A DNA stretch of 64,000 bases from Fusobacterium sp. (GCA_019416865.1 DXWL01000002.1:41576-105575); one strand, 5' to 3'; counted from the stretch's first letter, positions 28,189-37,608 are shown. The notes: generated by a model not told the origin, from the letters alone. Numbers and translations are program-made.

Positions 28189-29019
28189 ATGGAAAAATAT
28201 GAAAATCTTATTCTTGATAAAGAGAGAGCCTTGTATGGTATTAAAAATGCTAAAATTATAAATTGTAAGTTTGACGGAGCTGCAGATGGAGAATCAGCAT
28301 TAAAAGAAACAAGTTTTATTGATGTAGAAAATTGTTTTTTTAATTTGAGGTATCCATTGTGGCATACAACAGATAGTTCTATTAAAAATATTATTATGAC
28401 AGAAAACTGCCGTGCAGCTCTGTGGTATGATAAAAATTTAAAAATTACAAATTCTCGGTTAGGGGGAATAAAAGCTGTTCGTGAGTGTGAAAATATTGAT
28501 ATTAAAAAAAGTGAAATAAATTCCTCTGAATTTGGCTGGTTTAGTAATAATTTAAAAATAACAGATACAAATCTTATCTCTGAATATCCTTTTCTTAAAT
28601 CTAAAAATATAGAGATTAAAAATTTGAATATGAAAGGAAAATATTCTTTCCAATATACTGAAAATTGTATTATAAAAAATTCATATCTTGATACAAAAGA
28701 TGCTTTTTGGCATAGTAAAAATGTTACAGTAATTAACAGTGTTGTAAAAGGAGAATATCTAGCTTGGTATTCTGAGAATTTAAAATTAATTAACTGTAAA
28801 ATAATTGGAACACAACCTTTGTGTTATGCAAAAGGTCTTGTTCTTGAAAATTGTGAAATGATTGCTTGTGATTTAGCTTTTGAAAAAAGTGAGGTTATGG
28901 CTTCTATAAAAGGGAATATTATAAGTATAAAAAATCCTGAAGATGGATTTATAAAAGCTGATTCTATAGGAAAAATCATTTTAGATTCAAAAACAAAATG
29001 TAAAATTATGACAAAATAA
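28189..29019 (+). CDS. DUF3737 family protein, parallel beta-helix
   Basis: 276-residue soluble protein of the DUF3737 family, no known enzymatic role. It consists of short repeating strands with recurring I-x-N/x-C patterns (for example KIINCKF, DVENCFF, KLINCKI), as expected for a right-handed beta-helix. Conserved aromatic pairs such as PLWHTT and AWYSENL recur. ATG 28189 has AAGGTG 6 bases upstream, so I prefer it to GTG 28180. A MerR-type promoter lies directly upstream and the merR gene faces it from the other side, so it is probably under that regulator's control. Confidence 0.85.
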   Translation: MEKYENLILDKERALYGIKNAKIINCKFDGAADGESALKETSFIDVENCFFNLRYPLWHTTDSSIKNIIMTENCRAALWYDKNLKITNSRLGGIKAVRECENIDIKKSEINSSEFGWFSNNLKITDTNLISEYPFLKSKNIEIKNLNMKGKYSFQYTENCIIKNSYLDTKDAFWHSKNVTVINSVVKGEYLAWYSENLKLINCKIIGTQPLCYAKGLVLENCEMIACDLAFEKSEVMASIKGNIISIKNPEDGFIKADSIGKIILDSKTKCKIMTK

Positions 29020-29023
29020 AAAG

Positions 29024-29064
29024 CAAGGACTGTTGTATTTTATTTACAGCAGTCCTTGTTTCTT
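29024..29064. terminator. Bidirectional terminator between DUF3737 and merR genes
   Basis: 9-bp stem CAAGGACTG/CAGTCCTTG with a 17-base loop and a T-rich tail on the plus strand. It lies between the two converging genes. Confidence 0.75.
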
Positions 29065-29090
29065 AGAAAAAACTGTCTTTCCATATTTTT

Positions 29091-29459
29091 TTAATTTTTT
29101 TCATATTCTAAAATATTTTTATCATAAAGTTCTATTTTTGATTTTAATCTTTCTTGAACTTCTTGTAATTTTTTTATTTTTTCAGTTAAAATCTCATATT
29201 CTTCTACTAAAATTTGTTTTCTTGCTTTGATTGTATTATCTCCCTCTTGGAATAATTTTACATAATCAATCAAACTTTCTACAGAGATACCTGCCCCTCT
29301 CATACACTTAATAAATTCTACCCAGTTACAATCTACCTCTGTAAAATCTCTGTTTCCGCTCTTATTTTTTCTAACTTTAGGAATAAGTCCTATTCTTTCA
29401 TAATATCTTAATGTATCTGTAGAAATCTCATATTTTTTACTAACTTCAGATATTGTCAT
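29091..29459 (-). CDS. MerR-family transcriptional regulator
   Basis: 122-residue regulator. The N-terminal MerR helix-turn-helix and wing (about 1-70) shows SKKYEISTDTLRYYERIGLIP. A coiled-coil dimerisation helix follows (about 80-118). No cysteine effector cluster is present, so it is not a metal sensor of the MerR/ZntR type; it resembles the small AdhR/YdhC-like group. It is cotranscribed 9 bp behind a flavodoxin-type reductase gene. That operon and the facing DUF3737 gene both carry the same dyad in a 19-bp spacer, which is how MerR proteins activate. Confidence 0.92.
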   Translation of the reverse strand: MTISEVSKKYEISTDTLRYYERIGLIPKVRKNKSGNRDFTEVDCNWVEFIKCMRGAGISVESLIDYVKLFQEGDNTIKARKQILVEEYEILTEKIKKLQEVQERLKSKIELYDKNILEYEKN

Positions 29460-29468
29460 TTTTTCCTC

Positions 29469-30005
29469 CTATGCTTTTTTTCCCATTTCATAAGCTTCCA
29501 AATAAGTAGCACTGTTTTTTATTTCTCCTTTTTCTGCACTTCCGCTTCCTAAAATAACTCCTTTTTCTATTGTTCCTTCCATACAATCTCTTGTAAGTCC
29601 TCTTATAGCTTCTACTGTTGAGCTTAAATTTGCTTTTTCTGAATCCCAAGCAGTAATTATTATATACACTTCTTTATTTAAAAGTTTTGTATATACTGGA
29701 ACTAATCTATCTATAAAAACTTTCATCTGACCACACATAGAATAAAAATAAACAGGTGTAGCTAAAACAATAACATCTGCTTTTAGCATTTTTTCACATA
29801 GTTTTTCCATTCCATCGTGTTGGATACATTTTCCAGTAGTATTACAAACTCCACAGCCAGTACAATAATTTATTTTCATATCAGAAATATAAATTTTTTC
29901 TGTATTATGTCCGCTTTCTTTTGCTCCTTTTATAAATTGTTCACATAAAATATCCGAATTTCCGTTTTTTCTTGGACTTGATGATAAAACTAATATATTT
30001 TTCAT
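29469..30005 (-). CDS. NADPH-dependent FMN reductase / flavodoxin-like oxidoreductase
   Basis: 178-residue flavodoxin-fold protein. The FMN phosphate loop is SSSPRKNGNSD near the N-terminus. A cysteine motif (YCTGCGVCNTTGKC, about residues 41-54) is common in iron-sulfur flavoprotein-like reductases, and TPVYFYSMCGQMK near 83 completes the flavin site. The start is ATG 30005 because GAGGAG lies a few bases upstream. It is the first gene of the operon with merR and is driven by a MerR-type promoter, suggesting a stress or electrophile response. Confidence 0.88.
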   Translation of the reverse strand: MKNILVLSSSPRKNGNSDILCEQFIKGAKESGHNTEKIYISDMKINYCTGCGVCNTTGKCIQHDGMEKLCEKMLKADVIVLATPVYFYSMCGQMKVFIDRLVPVYTKLLNKEVYIIITAWDSEKANLSSTVEAIRGLTRDCMEGTIEKGVILGSGSAEKGEIKNSATYLEAYEMGKKA

Positions 30006-30045
30006 AGTTGTTCTCCTCTTTTTCATATTTAATATTTATATTTTT

Positions 30046-30076
30046 ACTATATCACTTAGAGTTAACTCTAAGTCAA
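30046..30076 (-). promoter_or_regulatory. MerR-type promoter/operator of the flavodoxin-merR operon
   Basis: On the minus strand TTGACT (30076-30071), a 19-bp spacer and TATAGT (30051-30046). The spacer contains a perfect 20-bp palindrome at 30054-30073 (ACTTAGAGTT and its complement). This is classic MerR architecture and implies autoregulation. Confidence 0.88.
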
Positions 30077-30099
30077 TATTTTTATATATAATTTTTTAT

Positions 30100-30138
30100 T
30101 AAAAAAAGTGCTGAGAAAAAAATCTTTTCAGCACTTTT
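30100..30138 (-). terminator. Terminator after argS
   Basis: Minus-strand stem AAAGTGCTGA/TCAGCACTTT with a 13-base loop and a T run. It is the end of the argS transcript, just before the flavodoxin promoter. Confidence 0.8.
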
Positions 30139-30188
30139 TGTTAAAATATTTTAAACTATAGTAGTTTTTTAAATTTTATAGCTTATGA

Positions 30189-31901
30189 CTACATTCTGTC
30201 AACAGTTTTAATTCCTAGTAAGTTAAGTCCCTCTTTTAAAATCTCAGCTGTTCTGTCAGCTATAAGAAGTCTTGAATAAAGGATTTCATCCTCTTGGTTT
30301 AAGATAGGACAAGCATTGTAGAATGTATTGAATTTTTTACCAAGATCAAACAGATAATCTGTTAAAAGATTTGGTTTATAAGTTTCTCCTGCTTTTAATA
30401 CCATTGTAGGGAATAGAGTTAAGAAAGTAACAAGGTTTCTTTCATTTTTATCTGTTATAACAATTTTAGTGTCAGCAGAAAGATTTTTTCCCATTTCAGC
30501 AGCTTTTTTCTTGATAGATTGAATTCTTGCATAAGAGTATTGAAGATATGGAGCTGTATTTCCTTCAAAACTTAACACCTTATCCCATTCAAATATAATA
30601 GGACTTTGTCTGTTTTGAGAAAGGTCAGCATATTTAATAGCTCCCACTCCTACAACTTCAGCAATATTATTTTTTTCCTCTTCAGAAAGAGAAGGATTTT
30701 TTTCTTCTATAACTTCAAGAGCTCTTTTCTTACCTTCGTCAAGAAGTTGTTCAAGTCTTATAACATTACCTTTTCTTGTTGAGAATACTCCTTCAGCAAA
30801 TCTCATAATTCCAAACCAAATATGAACTTTTTCAATATCCCATCCAAGCATTTCTGTAATTTTAAAGAATTGCTTAAAGTGATCTTGCTGTCTTTCATCT
30901 GTAAGATATATAAGTCTGTTGATATCGTAATGTTCTTTTCTGAATTTAACAGTTGCTATATCAGAAGTTGAATAAAGGAAAGCTCCGTCTTTCTTTTGAA
31001 CTATACATGGATGAAGATTATCTTTTTCATCAAAGAATACAACTTTTGCTCCTTGATCTTCCACAGCAAGTCCTTTTTCTACAAGTTCATCAAGAACACC
31101 CGGCATCATGTTGTGATAGAATGATTCTCCATAATAAGTATCAAAAGAGATATCCATTCTTTTGTATAGTTTGTTGTATTCATCAAGAGAAACTTTTATG
31201 AACTCCTGCCATAGAGCATAATTTTCCTTATCTCCATCTTGAAGTTTTTTAAGTTCTTCTCTTGCCATATCATCAAGAGATGGATCATTTTCACTTTCTT
31301 TTGCAAATTCTACATAAACTCTTTCAAGTTCTTCAATAGGATTTTTTTCATATGCTTCTTTGTTAAGCCATTTTCTGTATCCTATTATAAGCTTACCAAA
31401 CTGTGTTCCCCAATCTCCTATGTGGTTATCTGCCACAGTGTGATATCCAAGGAAATTATAAAGTCTTTTTACAGCATCTCCGATTATTGTAGAACGAAGA
31501 TGTCCAATGTGCATTCTCTTAGCTATATTTGGAGATGAGTAGTCAATTATTACATCTCCTTTTGTATCAAGTTCAGTAAACTCAAATTTTTCAGTAGTCA
31601 TTTTTGAAACGAACTTAGCAAGATATTCATTTTTTAAGAAAATATTGATAAATCCAGGTCCTGCTATTTCAAATTTCTCGATTATTTCGTTTTCTTCCAC
31701 AGCATTTACAATATCTTCAGCAATCTTTCTTGGATTTCCTCCAATAATTTTAGAGTTCATCATTGCAAAGTTTGTTTGGAAATCTCCGAATTTTTCATTT
31801 GTAGCTATTGTTATCTCTATTGGTTTTAAATCTTTTTCAGGATACAGTTTATTAACTGCATTCATAAAGATATTTTCAATATATTTTTCAATTCTTAACA
31901 T
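30189..31901 (-). CDS. argS: Arginyl-tRNA synthetase
   Basis: 570-residue class I aminoacyl-tRNA synthetase charging tRNA-Arg. An N-terminal additional domain (Add-1) covers about 1-100. The class I HIGH motif is in SPNIAKRMHIGHLRS near 122. The KMSK region is replaced by FSTRKGNVI near 370, as is usual for ArgRS. The DALR anticodon-binding domain with QYSYARIQS near 475 follows. The start has GGAG upstream. It is the last gene downstream of hisS, aspS and the small RNA, and is followed by a clear terminator. Confidence 0.97.
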   Translation of the reverse strand: MLRIEKYIENIFMNAVNKLYPEKDLKPIEITIATNEKFGDFQTNFAMMNSKIIGGNPRKIAEDIVNAVEENEIIEKFEIAGPGFINIFLKNEYLAKFVSKMTTEKFEFTELDTKGDVIIDYSSPNIAKRMHIGHLRSTIIGDAVKRLYNFLGYHTVADNHIGDWGTQFGKLIIGYRKWLNKEAYEKNPIEELERVYVEFAKESENDPSLDDMAREELKKLQDGDKENYALWQEFIKVSLDEYNKLYKRMDISFDTYYGESFYHNMMPGVLDELVEKGLAVEDQGAKVVFFDEKDNLHPCIVQKKDGAFLYSTSDIATVKFRKEHYDINRLIYLTDERQQDHFKQFFKITEMLGWDIEKVHIWFGIMRFAEGVFSTRKGNVIRLEQLLDEGKKRALEVIEEKNPSLSEEEKNNIAEVVGVGAIKYADLSQNRQSPIIFEWDKVLSFEGNTAPYLQYSYARIQSIKKKAAEMGKNLSADTKIVITDKNERNLVTFLTLFPTMVLKAGETYKPNLLTDYLFDLGKKFNTFYNACPILNQEDEILYSRLLIADRTAEILKEGLNLLGIKTVDRM

Positions 31902-31931
31902 ATTCTATCTCCAATTTGACAAATTTTTTTA

Positions 31932-31964
31932 AATAAAAAAAAGGACTTATTATTATCAGTCCTT
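31932..31964 (-). terminator. Terminator of the probable 6S RNA
   Basis: Perfect minus-strand stem AAGGACT/AGTCCTT with a 10-base loop and a run of eight or more T. Confidence 0.88.
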
Positions 31965-32173
31965 AAGCAAGAATAAACTCCAGTCTACCGTTTTTCCCTT
32001 GGCTTTGGTCGCCATTTTAATAAGTGGTAGTCAGTTAATTCAATCATACAGGGTCCGTAAGCATATTTATGTTCGTGACTAATCTGATTTGAATGAAACA
32101 GAGCCGACCCCCTGAGCGACCATAGGCCCAAAGCCTCAGGAAACTGACGAATAGACCAGAACTTCTATTCTTT
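31935..32173 (-). ncRNA. ssrS: Independent structured ncRNA, probable 6S RNA
   Basis: A near-consensus promoter (32180-32208) and a terminator (31932-31964) bracket about 210-240 bases with no reading frame. The 5' and 3' ends pair (AAGAATA/TATTCTT), followed by GTCTA/TAGAC, TTTCC/GGAAA, GGCTTTG/CAAAGCC and GGTCGC/GCGACC, with small bulges. Then come a large open region and a terminal stem (CAGGG/CCCTG). A long rod with a central bubble and this length is the 6S RNA layout, which regulates RNA polymerase. RNase P, tmRNA and SRP RNA motifs are absent. The ncRNA call is firm; the 6S identity is from shape only. Confidence 0.62.
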
Positions 32174-32179
32174 ACAAGG

Positions 32180-32208
32180 ATTGTATCACAAATTTTACAA
32201 TTTTTCAA
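32180..32208 (-). promoter_or_regulatory. Sigma-70 promoter of the probable 6S RNA
   Basis: Minus-strand TTGAAA (32208-32203), exactly 17 bp, TACAAT (32185-32180). The predicted start at about 32173 coincides with the base of the closing stem of the RNA. Confidence 0.82.
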
Positions 32209-32230
32209 TATCTCTTTTACAAATTATTTT

Positions 32231-34009
32231 TTAGTTATCCTTTTTTTCCTCATAAGTGCTTTCAAGATATAGTTCTTCAAGCTGTTCTTTTTCTACAAAA
32301 CCAGGAGCCTCTGTCATCAGACATTGTCCTTTGTTTGTTTTTGGGAATGGGATAACATCTCTTATAGAGTTTTCTTTCAGCATAACCATAAGCCATCTGT
32401 CTACACCAAAAGCAAGTCCTCCGTGAGGTGGTGCTCCGTATTTAAATGCATCTACGAAGAATCCAAATTTTTCACGAGCTTGTTCTTGTGAAAGTCCAAG
32501 TTTTTCAAAAACTTTTTCCTGAACTTGAGGATTATGTATTCTGATACTTCCTCCTCCAATTTCATTTCCGTTAAGAACAAGGTCATATGTATTAGTTCTT
32601 ATGTCCATTTCTCCAGCAAGGAATCTATCCATATCTTCATCCATTATAGATGTGAATGGGTGGTGTTCTGCCTTATATCTTCCTTCTTCCTCATCGTATT
32701 CAAACATAGGGAAGTGAACTATCCATAAGAATTTAAATTCATCTTTATTATAAAGGTTAAGTTCTTTTCCAAGTCTTAATCTTACAGCACCTAAACTTGC
32801 ATAAACAACTTTTGGTTTGTCAGCAACGATTATAATAACATCTCCAACTTTTGCTTCTGTTCTTTCTATTATTGCTTTCATTTCTTCTTCAGAGAAGAAT
32901 TTAGCTATTGGAGAGTTTACTCCCTCAGCAGTAACTTTTATCCAAGCCATACCTTTTGCACCGAAATATCTTTTTACATACTCTTCATAATCAGATAAGA
33001 TTTTTCTTGAGAATGTTTCAGCAACTCCCGGAGCTACAACAGCTTTTACAAGTCCTTTGTTTTCAACAGTAGAAGAGAAAGCTTTAAATCCACAGTTTGC
33101 AACTATATCAGTAAGATCTTTTAGTTCTACTCCAAATCTTGTATCAGGTTTGTCAGAACCATATCTTTCCATAGCTTCTCTGTATTCCATTTTTGGGAAC
33201 TCATAGTCTGCAGTTTCTCCTGTAACTGCTGTGAAAACAGTTTTTGCAAGTCCTTCAATTATTCTTGTAACATCTTCAAGTTCAACAAAAGACATTTCTA
33301 TATCAAGCTGAGTAAATTCAGGCTGTCTGTCTGCTCTTAAATCTTCATCTCTGAAACATTTTGCTATTTGGAAATATTTTTCCACTCCTGCAATCATAAG
33401 CAGTTGTTTGAAAAGTTGTGGAGATTGTGGAAGTGCATAGAACTGTCCTTCGTTAGTTCTGCTTGGTACAAGGAAATCTCTTGCTCCTTCTGGAGTAGAT
33501 TTAGTAAGAAGCGGAGTATCCACATCCATAAATCCTGCTTTATCCATATAATTTCTGATAGCCATAATCATTTTATGTCTCATTTTTAAGTTGTGAATCA
33601 TTTGAGGTCTTCTAAGGTCAAGATATCTATATTTTAATCTTGTATTCTCATTAAGACCTGTATCACTTATTTGGAAAGGAAGAGTATCACAGTTGTTTAA
33701 TACTGTAAGAGCTGTTGCAAATACTTCTATCTCTCCAGTAGGAATATTCATATTTTTACTGAATCTCTCTCTGACTTCCCCTTCTATTCTTATAACAGAT
33801 TCTGTTTTTAATTTTTGAGCAGCTTCAACAACAGCAGTATTTGCCACATCAGTGTGGAATACTATTTGTGTTATTCCTTCTCTGTCTCTTAAATCGATGA
33901 AAGTAAGACCTCCAAGATCTCTTTTTGTGTCAACCCAACCTGAAAGAGTAACTTTTTCACCAATATTCTCTTTCCTTAATTCACCTAAGTTGTGTGTTCT
34001 GTATATCAT
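32231..34009 (-). CDS. aspS: Aspartyl-tRNA synthetase
   Basis: 592-residue class II synthetase of the bacterial type. An OB-fold anticodon-binding domain covers about 1-105. Class II motif 2 is [18 protein letters not shown] near 218-235, and the bacterial GAD insertion domain follows at about 290-420. Motif 3 is [12 protein letters not shown] near 540. RBS AAGGAG precedes the ATG. It follows hisS by 28 bp and is likely cotranscribed with it. Whether the enzyme is discriminating or also charges tRNA-Asn is not resolved here. Confidence 0.97.
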   Translation of the reverse strand: MIYRTHNLGELRKENIGEKVTLSGWVDTKRDLGGLTFIDLRDREGITQIVFHTDVANTAVVEAAQKLKTESVIRIEGEVRERFSKNMNIPTGEIEVFATALTVLNNCDTLPFQISDTGLNENTRLKYRYLDLRRPQMIHNLKMRHKMIMAIRNYMDKAGFMDVDTPLLTKSTPEGARDFLVPSRTNEGQFYALPQSPQLFKQLLMIAGVEKYFQIAKCFRDEDLRADRQPEFTQLDIEMSFVELEDVTRIIEGLAKTVFTAVTGETADYEFPKMEYREAMERYGSDKPDTRFGVELKDLTDIVANCGFKAFSSTVENKGLVKAVVAPGVAETFSRKILSDYEEYVKRYFGAKGMAWIKVTAEGVNSPIAKFFSEEEMKAIIERTEAKVGDVIIIVADKPKVVYASLGAVRLRLGKELNLYNKDEFKFLWIVHFPMFEYDEEEGRYKAEHHPFTSIMDEDMDRFLAGEMDIRTNTYDLVLNGNEIGGGSIRIHNPQVQEKVFEKLGLSQEQAREKFGFFVDAFKYGAPPHGGLAFGVDRWLMVMLKENSIRDVIPFPKTNKGQCLMTEAPGFVEKEQLEELYLESTYEEKKDN

Positions 34010-34037
34010 TTTAAAATCCTCTCCTTAAAAAAGATAA

Positions 34038-35279
34038 TTATTTTGCTAGTTTTTGTAATATCTCAGGAATAGTCATTTCCTCTTGTGTTCTTGCATTGAA
34101 GTCTTTTAATACAGCAACTCCTTTTGCCATTTCATCTTCTCCAATGATTATTACATAATTTACTCCAAGCTTATCAGCTTTTTTCATATGTCCTTTCATT
34201 CCTCTTGCTCCAAAGTCAACAGCAGCTTTTATTCCAGCTTTTCTTAAATCATTTGTAAGCTTCATAGCAGTTTCTTCTGTTTTTTCTCCAAGCCATGCAA
34301 CATAAACTTCTGCTTTTGATTCATTTATATCATCTATAAGCATCATAATTCTTTCAATTCCAGCAGCAAATCCAAAAGCAGGAATTTCTTTATCTCCAAG
34401 TTGTTTTAGAAGATTATCGTATCTTCCTCCTCCAAGAACTGTTCCTTGAGAACCAAGTTTATTTGTAACAATTTCATAAACTGTACTTGAATAATAATCA
34501 AGCCCTCTTACAAGTTTTGGATTTTCAACAAATGGAACTCCAAAAATTTTCAGATATTTTTTTACAGTTTCGTAGTGATTTCTCTCCTCTTCAGAAAGAG
34601 AATCAATAATACTTGGAGCATTTTCAGTATGTTTTTTACATGAATCTATTTTACAGTCAAGAACTCTTAAAGGATTTGTTTCCATTCTTCTTTTACAGTC
34701 ATCACAAAGTTCTTCTCTGACAGGTGTCAAATAATCAAGAAGAGCTTGTCTGTATTTTTTACGAGATTCTTGTCCTCCAACAGAGTTTATATTAACTTCA
34801 AGATCAGTGATTCCAAGTTTTTCTAAAAGATGATATCCCATTGCAATAACTTCTGCATCAAGAATAGGTGAAGATTCTCCAAGAACTTCAACTCCAACTT
34901 GGTTGAATTCTCTTTGTCTTCCAGCCTGTGGTCTTTCATATCTAAACATTGATCCAAGATAATAAAATTTAGATACCTCCTCTTTGGCATAAATTTTATT
35001 TTCAAGATATGCTCTTACAACAGATGCTGTTCCTTCAGGTCTTAAAGTTATACTTCTTTCACCTTTGTCAATAAATGTGTACATCTCTTTTTCTACAACA
35101 TCAGTAGCTTCTCCGATTCCTCTTTTGAATAAGTCTGTTTCTTCAAAAATAGGTGTTTTTATAAAAGAATATCCATAAGATGAAAACAGGTCTTCTGCTG
35201 TTCTATGAATGTATGAATATTTTGAGGCAGTTCCTTCAATAATGTCTTTTGTACCTCTTACAGCTTTAATAAGCTTCAT
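34038..35279 (-). CDS. hisS: Histidyl-tRNA synthetase
   Basis: 413-residue class II synthetase. Motif 1 region AVRGTKDI opens the protein. Motif 2 is MFRYERPQAGRQREFNQ near 110. The HisA signature LVRGLDYYSSTVYEI is near 258, GGGRYDNL near 281, and motif 3 AFGFAAGIERI near 300. A C-terminal anticodon domain covers about 325-413. RBS AGGAGG is 5 bases before the ATG. First gene of the hisS-aspS pair. Confidence 0.97.
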   Translation of the reverse strand: MKLIKAVRGTKDIIEGTASKYSYIHRTAEDLFSSYGYSFIKTPIFEETDLFKRGIGEATDVVEKEMYTFIDKGERSITLRPEGTASVVRAYLENKIYAKEEVSKFYYLGSMFRYERPQAGRQREFNQVGVEVLGESSPILDAEVIAMGYHLLEKLGITDLEVNINSVGGQESRKKYRQALLDYLTPVREELCDDCKRRMETNPLRVLDCKIDSCKKHTENAPSIIDSLSEEERNHYETVKKYLKIFGVPFVENPKLVRGLDYYSSTVYEIVTNKLGSQGTVLGGGRYDNLLKQLGDKEIPAFGFAAGIERIMMLIDDINESKAEVYVAWLGEKTEETAMKLTNDLRKAGIKAAVDFGARGMKGHMKKADKLGVNYVIIIGEDEMAKGVAVLKDFNARTQEEMTIPEILQKLAK

Positions 35280-35330
35280 CAGTCCCTCCTAAATATATAT
35301 AAATTAATTTTTATTTTAATTTTATCATAA

Positions 35331-36566
35331 TTATCTGTTTTTCCATAATTTTTCTATTTTTTCACGAATTTGATTTTCAAATTTGTTATTTCCAGGTTCA
35401 TAATATTTTTTCACTTTTTTTCTATATGCTTGTTCAACAAAATTTCCAGGGTAATCGTGGGGATAAATATATCCTTTTGCACAGTCTGAAATATGAATAG
35501 GAACAGGCTCAAGATCTCCTGCTTTAATATCAGCAAGAACTTTGTTAATACCATTATAGCATGAGTTGCTTTTACTTGAAATAGCTAAATATACAACTGT
35601 GTGAGCAAGAATTATTCTTATTTCAGGCATACCGATTTTTTCAGAAGCATTATAAGCTGCATCTGCAATAAGAAGAGCTTCAGGATTTGCCATTCCTATA
35701 TCTTCACTTGCTTGAATAAGAAGGCGTCTTGCAATATATCTGGGATCTTCTCCTCCATAAAGAAGTCTTCCCATCCAATAAAGAGCTGCATCTGGGTCAC
35801 TTCCCCTTATACTTTTTATCATAGCAGAGATAATATTATATTTGTCCTCTTCTTTGTGAAAAGAAGCTTTTCTTTGAGCAAAAATCTCTTCAATCTCTTT
35901 TGTATTATTTTCGCTGAGGTTTTTAAAATAAAGTTCCAAATAGTTAAGAGCAATTCTGCTGTCCCCATTGGCAATATCTAAAATTATCTCTCTGATATTA
36001 TCAGGAAGAGTTTTCTTGTAATAACTTTCCCCTCTTTTTATAATCTCTTTTATATCTTCTCTTCCCAAAGCTTTAAATTCAAAAATAAGGCATCTCGAAA
36101 GAAGTGCATTGTTAAGATTATGATAAGGATTTTCTGTTGTAGCTCCGATTAAAATAAGTATTCCCGATTCAGTATAAGAAAGCAGAGCATCTTGCTGAAG
36201 TTTGTTAAATCTATGAATTTCATCAAGGAAAAGAACAGTTCTTTTATTATAAAGTTCTATATCTCTTTTAGCTTTCGTAACTAAATCTCTTAAATCATTA
36301 AGGGAAGCTATTGTTGCATTAAGTGTAGCAATATTACAATTAAGCTCATTTGAGATAATCTCCCCAAGAGAACTCTTTCCACATCCGGGAGGACCAAAAA
36401 GTATCATATTACTAATATTTCCACTTTTAATTATATTAGTAAGAATTTTATTTTCTCCCAAAAGTTCTTTTTGACCAATAAATTCTTCAAGTTTTTTAGG
36501 TCTTAATTTCAAAGAAAGAGGTTTTATATCATTATAATTATTTTGAAAAAGAGTTCCCATGCTCAT
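35331..36566 (-). CDS. rarA: Replication-associated recombination protein RarA (MgsA)
   Basis: 411-residue AAA+ ATPase related to clamp-loader subunits, acting at stalled replication forks. Walker A is GPPGCGKS near 59, and Walker B LFLDEIHRF near 108. The sensor motif GATTENPYHNLN is near 140. The C-terminal tetramerisation region has RGSDPDAALYWMGRLLYGGEDPR, characteristic of the family. RBS GGAG precedes ATG 36566. It lies between secG, which has its own terminator, and hisS. Confidence 0.94.
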   Translation of the reverse strand: MSMGTLFQNNYNDIKPLSLKLRPKKLEEFIGQKELLGENKILTNIIKSGNISNMILFGPPGCGKSSLGEIISNELNCNIATLNATIASLNDLRDLVTKAKRDIELYNKRTVLFLDEIHRFNKLQQDALLSYTESGILILIGATTENPYHNLNNALLSRCLIFEFKALGREDIKEIIKRGESYYKKTLPDNIREIILDIANGDSRIALNYLELYFKNLSENNTKEIEEIFAQRKASFHKEEDKYNIISAMIKSIRGSDPDAALYWMGRLLYGGEDPRYIARRLLIQASEDIGMANPEALLIADAAYNASEKIGMPEIRIILAHTVVYLAISSKSNSCYNGINKVLADIKAGDLEPVPIHISDCAKGYIYPHDYPGNFVEQAYRKKVKKYYEPGNNKFENQIREKIEKLWKNR

Positions 36567-36591
36567 ACATTACTCCTTAGAAAAAATACAG

Positions 36592-36626
36592 AAATAAAAA
36601 GACATGCTGTCAAACAACATGTCTTC
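36592..36626 (-). terminator. Terminator after secG
   Basis: Minus-strand stem AAGACATG/CATGTCTT with an 11-base loop, followed by TTTATTTC. Confidence 0.75.
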
Positions 36627-36636
36627 AGTTTTAATC

Positions 36637-36864
36637 CTATGATAAGTATAAGTATAATAAAAGTGCTGTTAAAATAAATAATGTTGCAACTACTTTTGTA
36701 GCTTTTGCAAGAGGACCACCATCTTTTGATAATCCAAATACTGTATTTGCACTTCCCATTCCCATACTACCTGACATTCCACGACTCCTGTCTGGTTGTA
36801 TTAAAACTAATACAATAAGGGCTATGGCAAAGATAAATAACAATCCTGTTAATAAACCTTCCAT
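36637..36864 (-). CDS. secG: Preprotein translocase subunit SecG
   Basis: 75-residue inner-membrane component of the SecYEG translocon. Two membrane helices (about 4-24 and 53-74) flank a conserved loop with PDRSRGMSGSMGMGSANTVFG, the diagnostic SecG region. Length is typical. RBS GGAGG is 7 bases upstream of the ATG. A terminator follows at once. Confidence 0.93.
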   Translation of the reverse strand: MEGLLTGLLFIFAIALIVLVLIQPDRSRGMSGSMGMGSANTVFGLSKDGGPLAKATKVVATLFILTALLLYLYLS

Positions 36865-36935
36865 TTTTTTCCTCCGATTTTTATGTATATTCTCCTAGTA
36901 TTATAATACATTATTGTAAATTTTAAAAGGATTAT

Positions 36936-37580
36936 TTATATTCTTTCTTCAGGATTTATAAATCCTGTAGTCTTGTAATCAGTAGATGAAACTATTTTTC
37001 CATTTTCATCAAAATTTTTCCACATTCCATTTCTAAGACCATTTACATATATTCCCTCTTGAATTTTTTTTCCTTCTTCGTTGTAAAAAGAAAAAGTTCC
37101 ATTTTTAAATCCATCTGTGTAATTTCCTTTTACTTTTACAGCACCATTTGGATAAAACTCCATATAGTATCCATCGTATATTCCTTTTTTAAAGTTCTTT
37201 ATAGATTGACGGTGTCCATCTTCGTAAAAGAAAGTAAACTTTCCTTCAGCCAGATTATTTTTCATCTGTCCTTTTATTTCAACTTTTCCATTTGGATAAT
37301 ATTTTTTAGCATATCCATTTTGTTTTCCATCTTTATATGTAGTAACAAGAAGAAGATTTCCATTTTCATAATACTCTGTATATCTTCCTTGAAGTTTTCC
37401 CTCTACAAGAGTTCCTGAAGTTTTAATTTTTTGTTTATCAGGATAAAGAACAAACACTCTTCCAGTATTTGATTTATCCAAAGAAAAAACAGCATTATCA
37501 GTATCTTTTAACTGATTTTCTACATTTGAACAACCTACAAGAACCATAAGAAGAGCGAAAATACCTAATTTTTTTACCAT
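36936..37580 (-). CDS. MORN-repeat lipoprotein (YwqK-like)
   Basis: 214-residue lipoprotein with lipobox LVLVGC (Cys17). The mature part consists of about six MORN_2-type repeats of roughly 22 residues (pattern G-x-x-x-x-Y-Y-E-N-G-x, for example YTEYYENGNLL, YAKKYYPNGKVEI, YYMEFYPNGAVKV). Such proteins are often annotated as YwqK-family, but no toxin gene is adjacent, so I do not assign an antitoxin role. It lies 29 bp after another lipoprotein gene. A similar, smaller-repeat lipoprotein occurs at 56716. Confidence 0.82.
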   Translation of the reverse strand: MVKKLGIFALLMVLVGCSNVENQLKDTDNAVFSLDKSNTGRVFVLYPDKQKIKTSGTLVEGKLQGRYTEYYENGNLLLVTTYKDGKQNGYAKKYYPNGKVEIKGQMKNNLAEGKFTFFYEDGHRQSIKNFKKGIYDGYYMEFYPNGAVKVKGNYTDGFKNGTFSFYNEEGKKIQEGIYVNGLRNGMWKNFDENGKIVSSTDYKTTGFINPEERI

Positions 37581-37608
37581 TACCTAAAATCCTCCGTAAA
37601 AATTCATA

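Noticed and set aside
34010..35330. T-box leaders before hisS, aspS or argS
   Set aside because: The gaps before hisS and aspS are too short, and the AGGGTGGNACCGCG-type antiterminator sequence was not found. The only long gap, before argS, holds the separate RNA gene.
36936..37580. YwqK-type antitoxin call for the MORN lipoprotein
   Set aside because: It is exported as a lipoprotein and no toxin gene is adjacent. The name comes from repeat similarity only.
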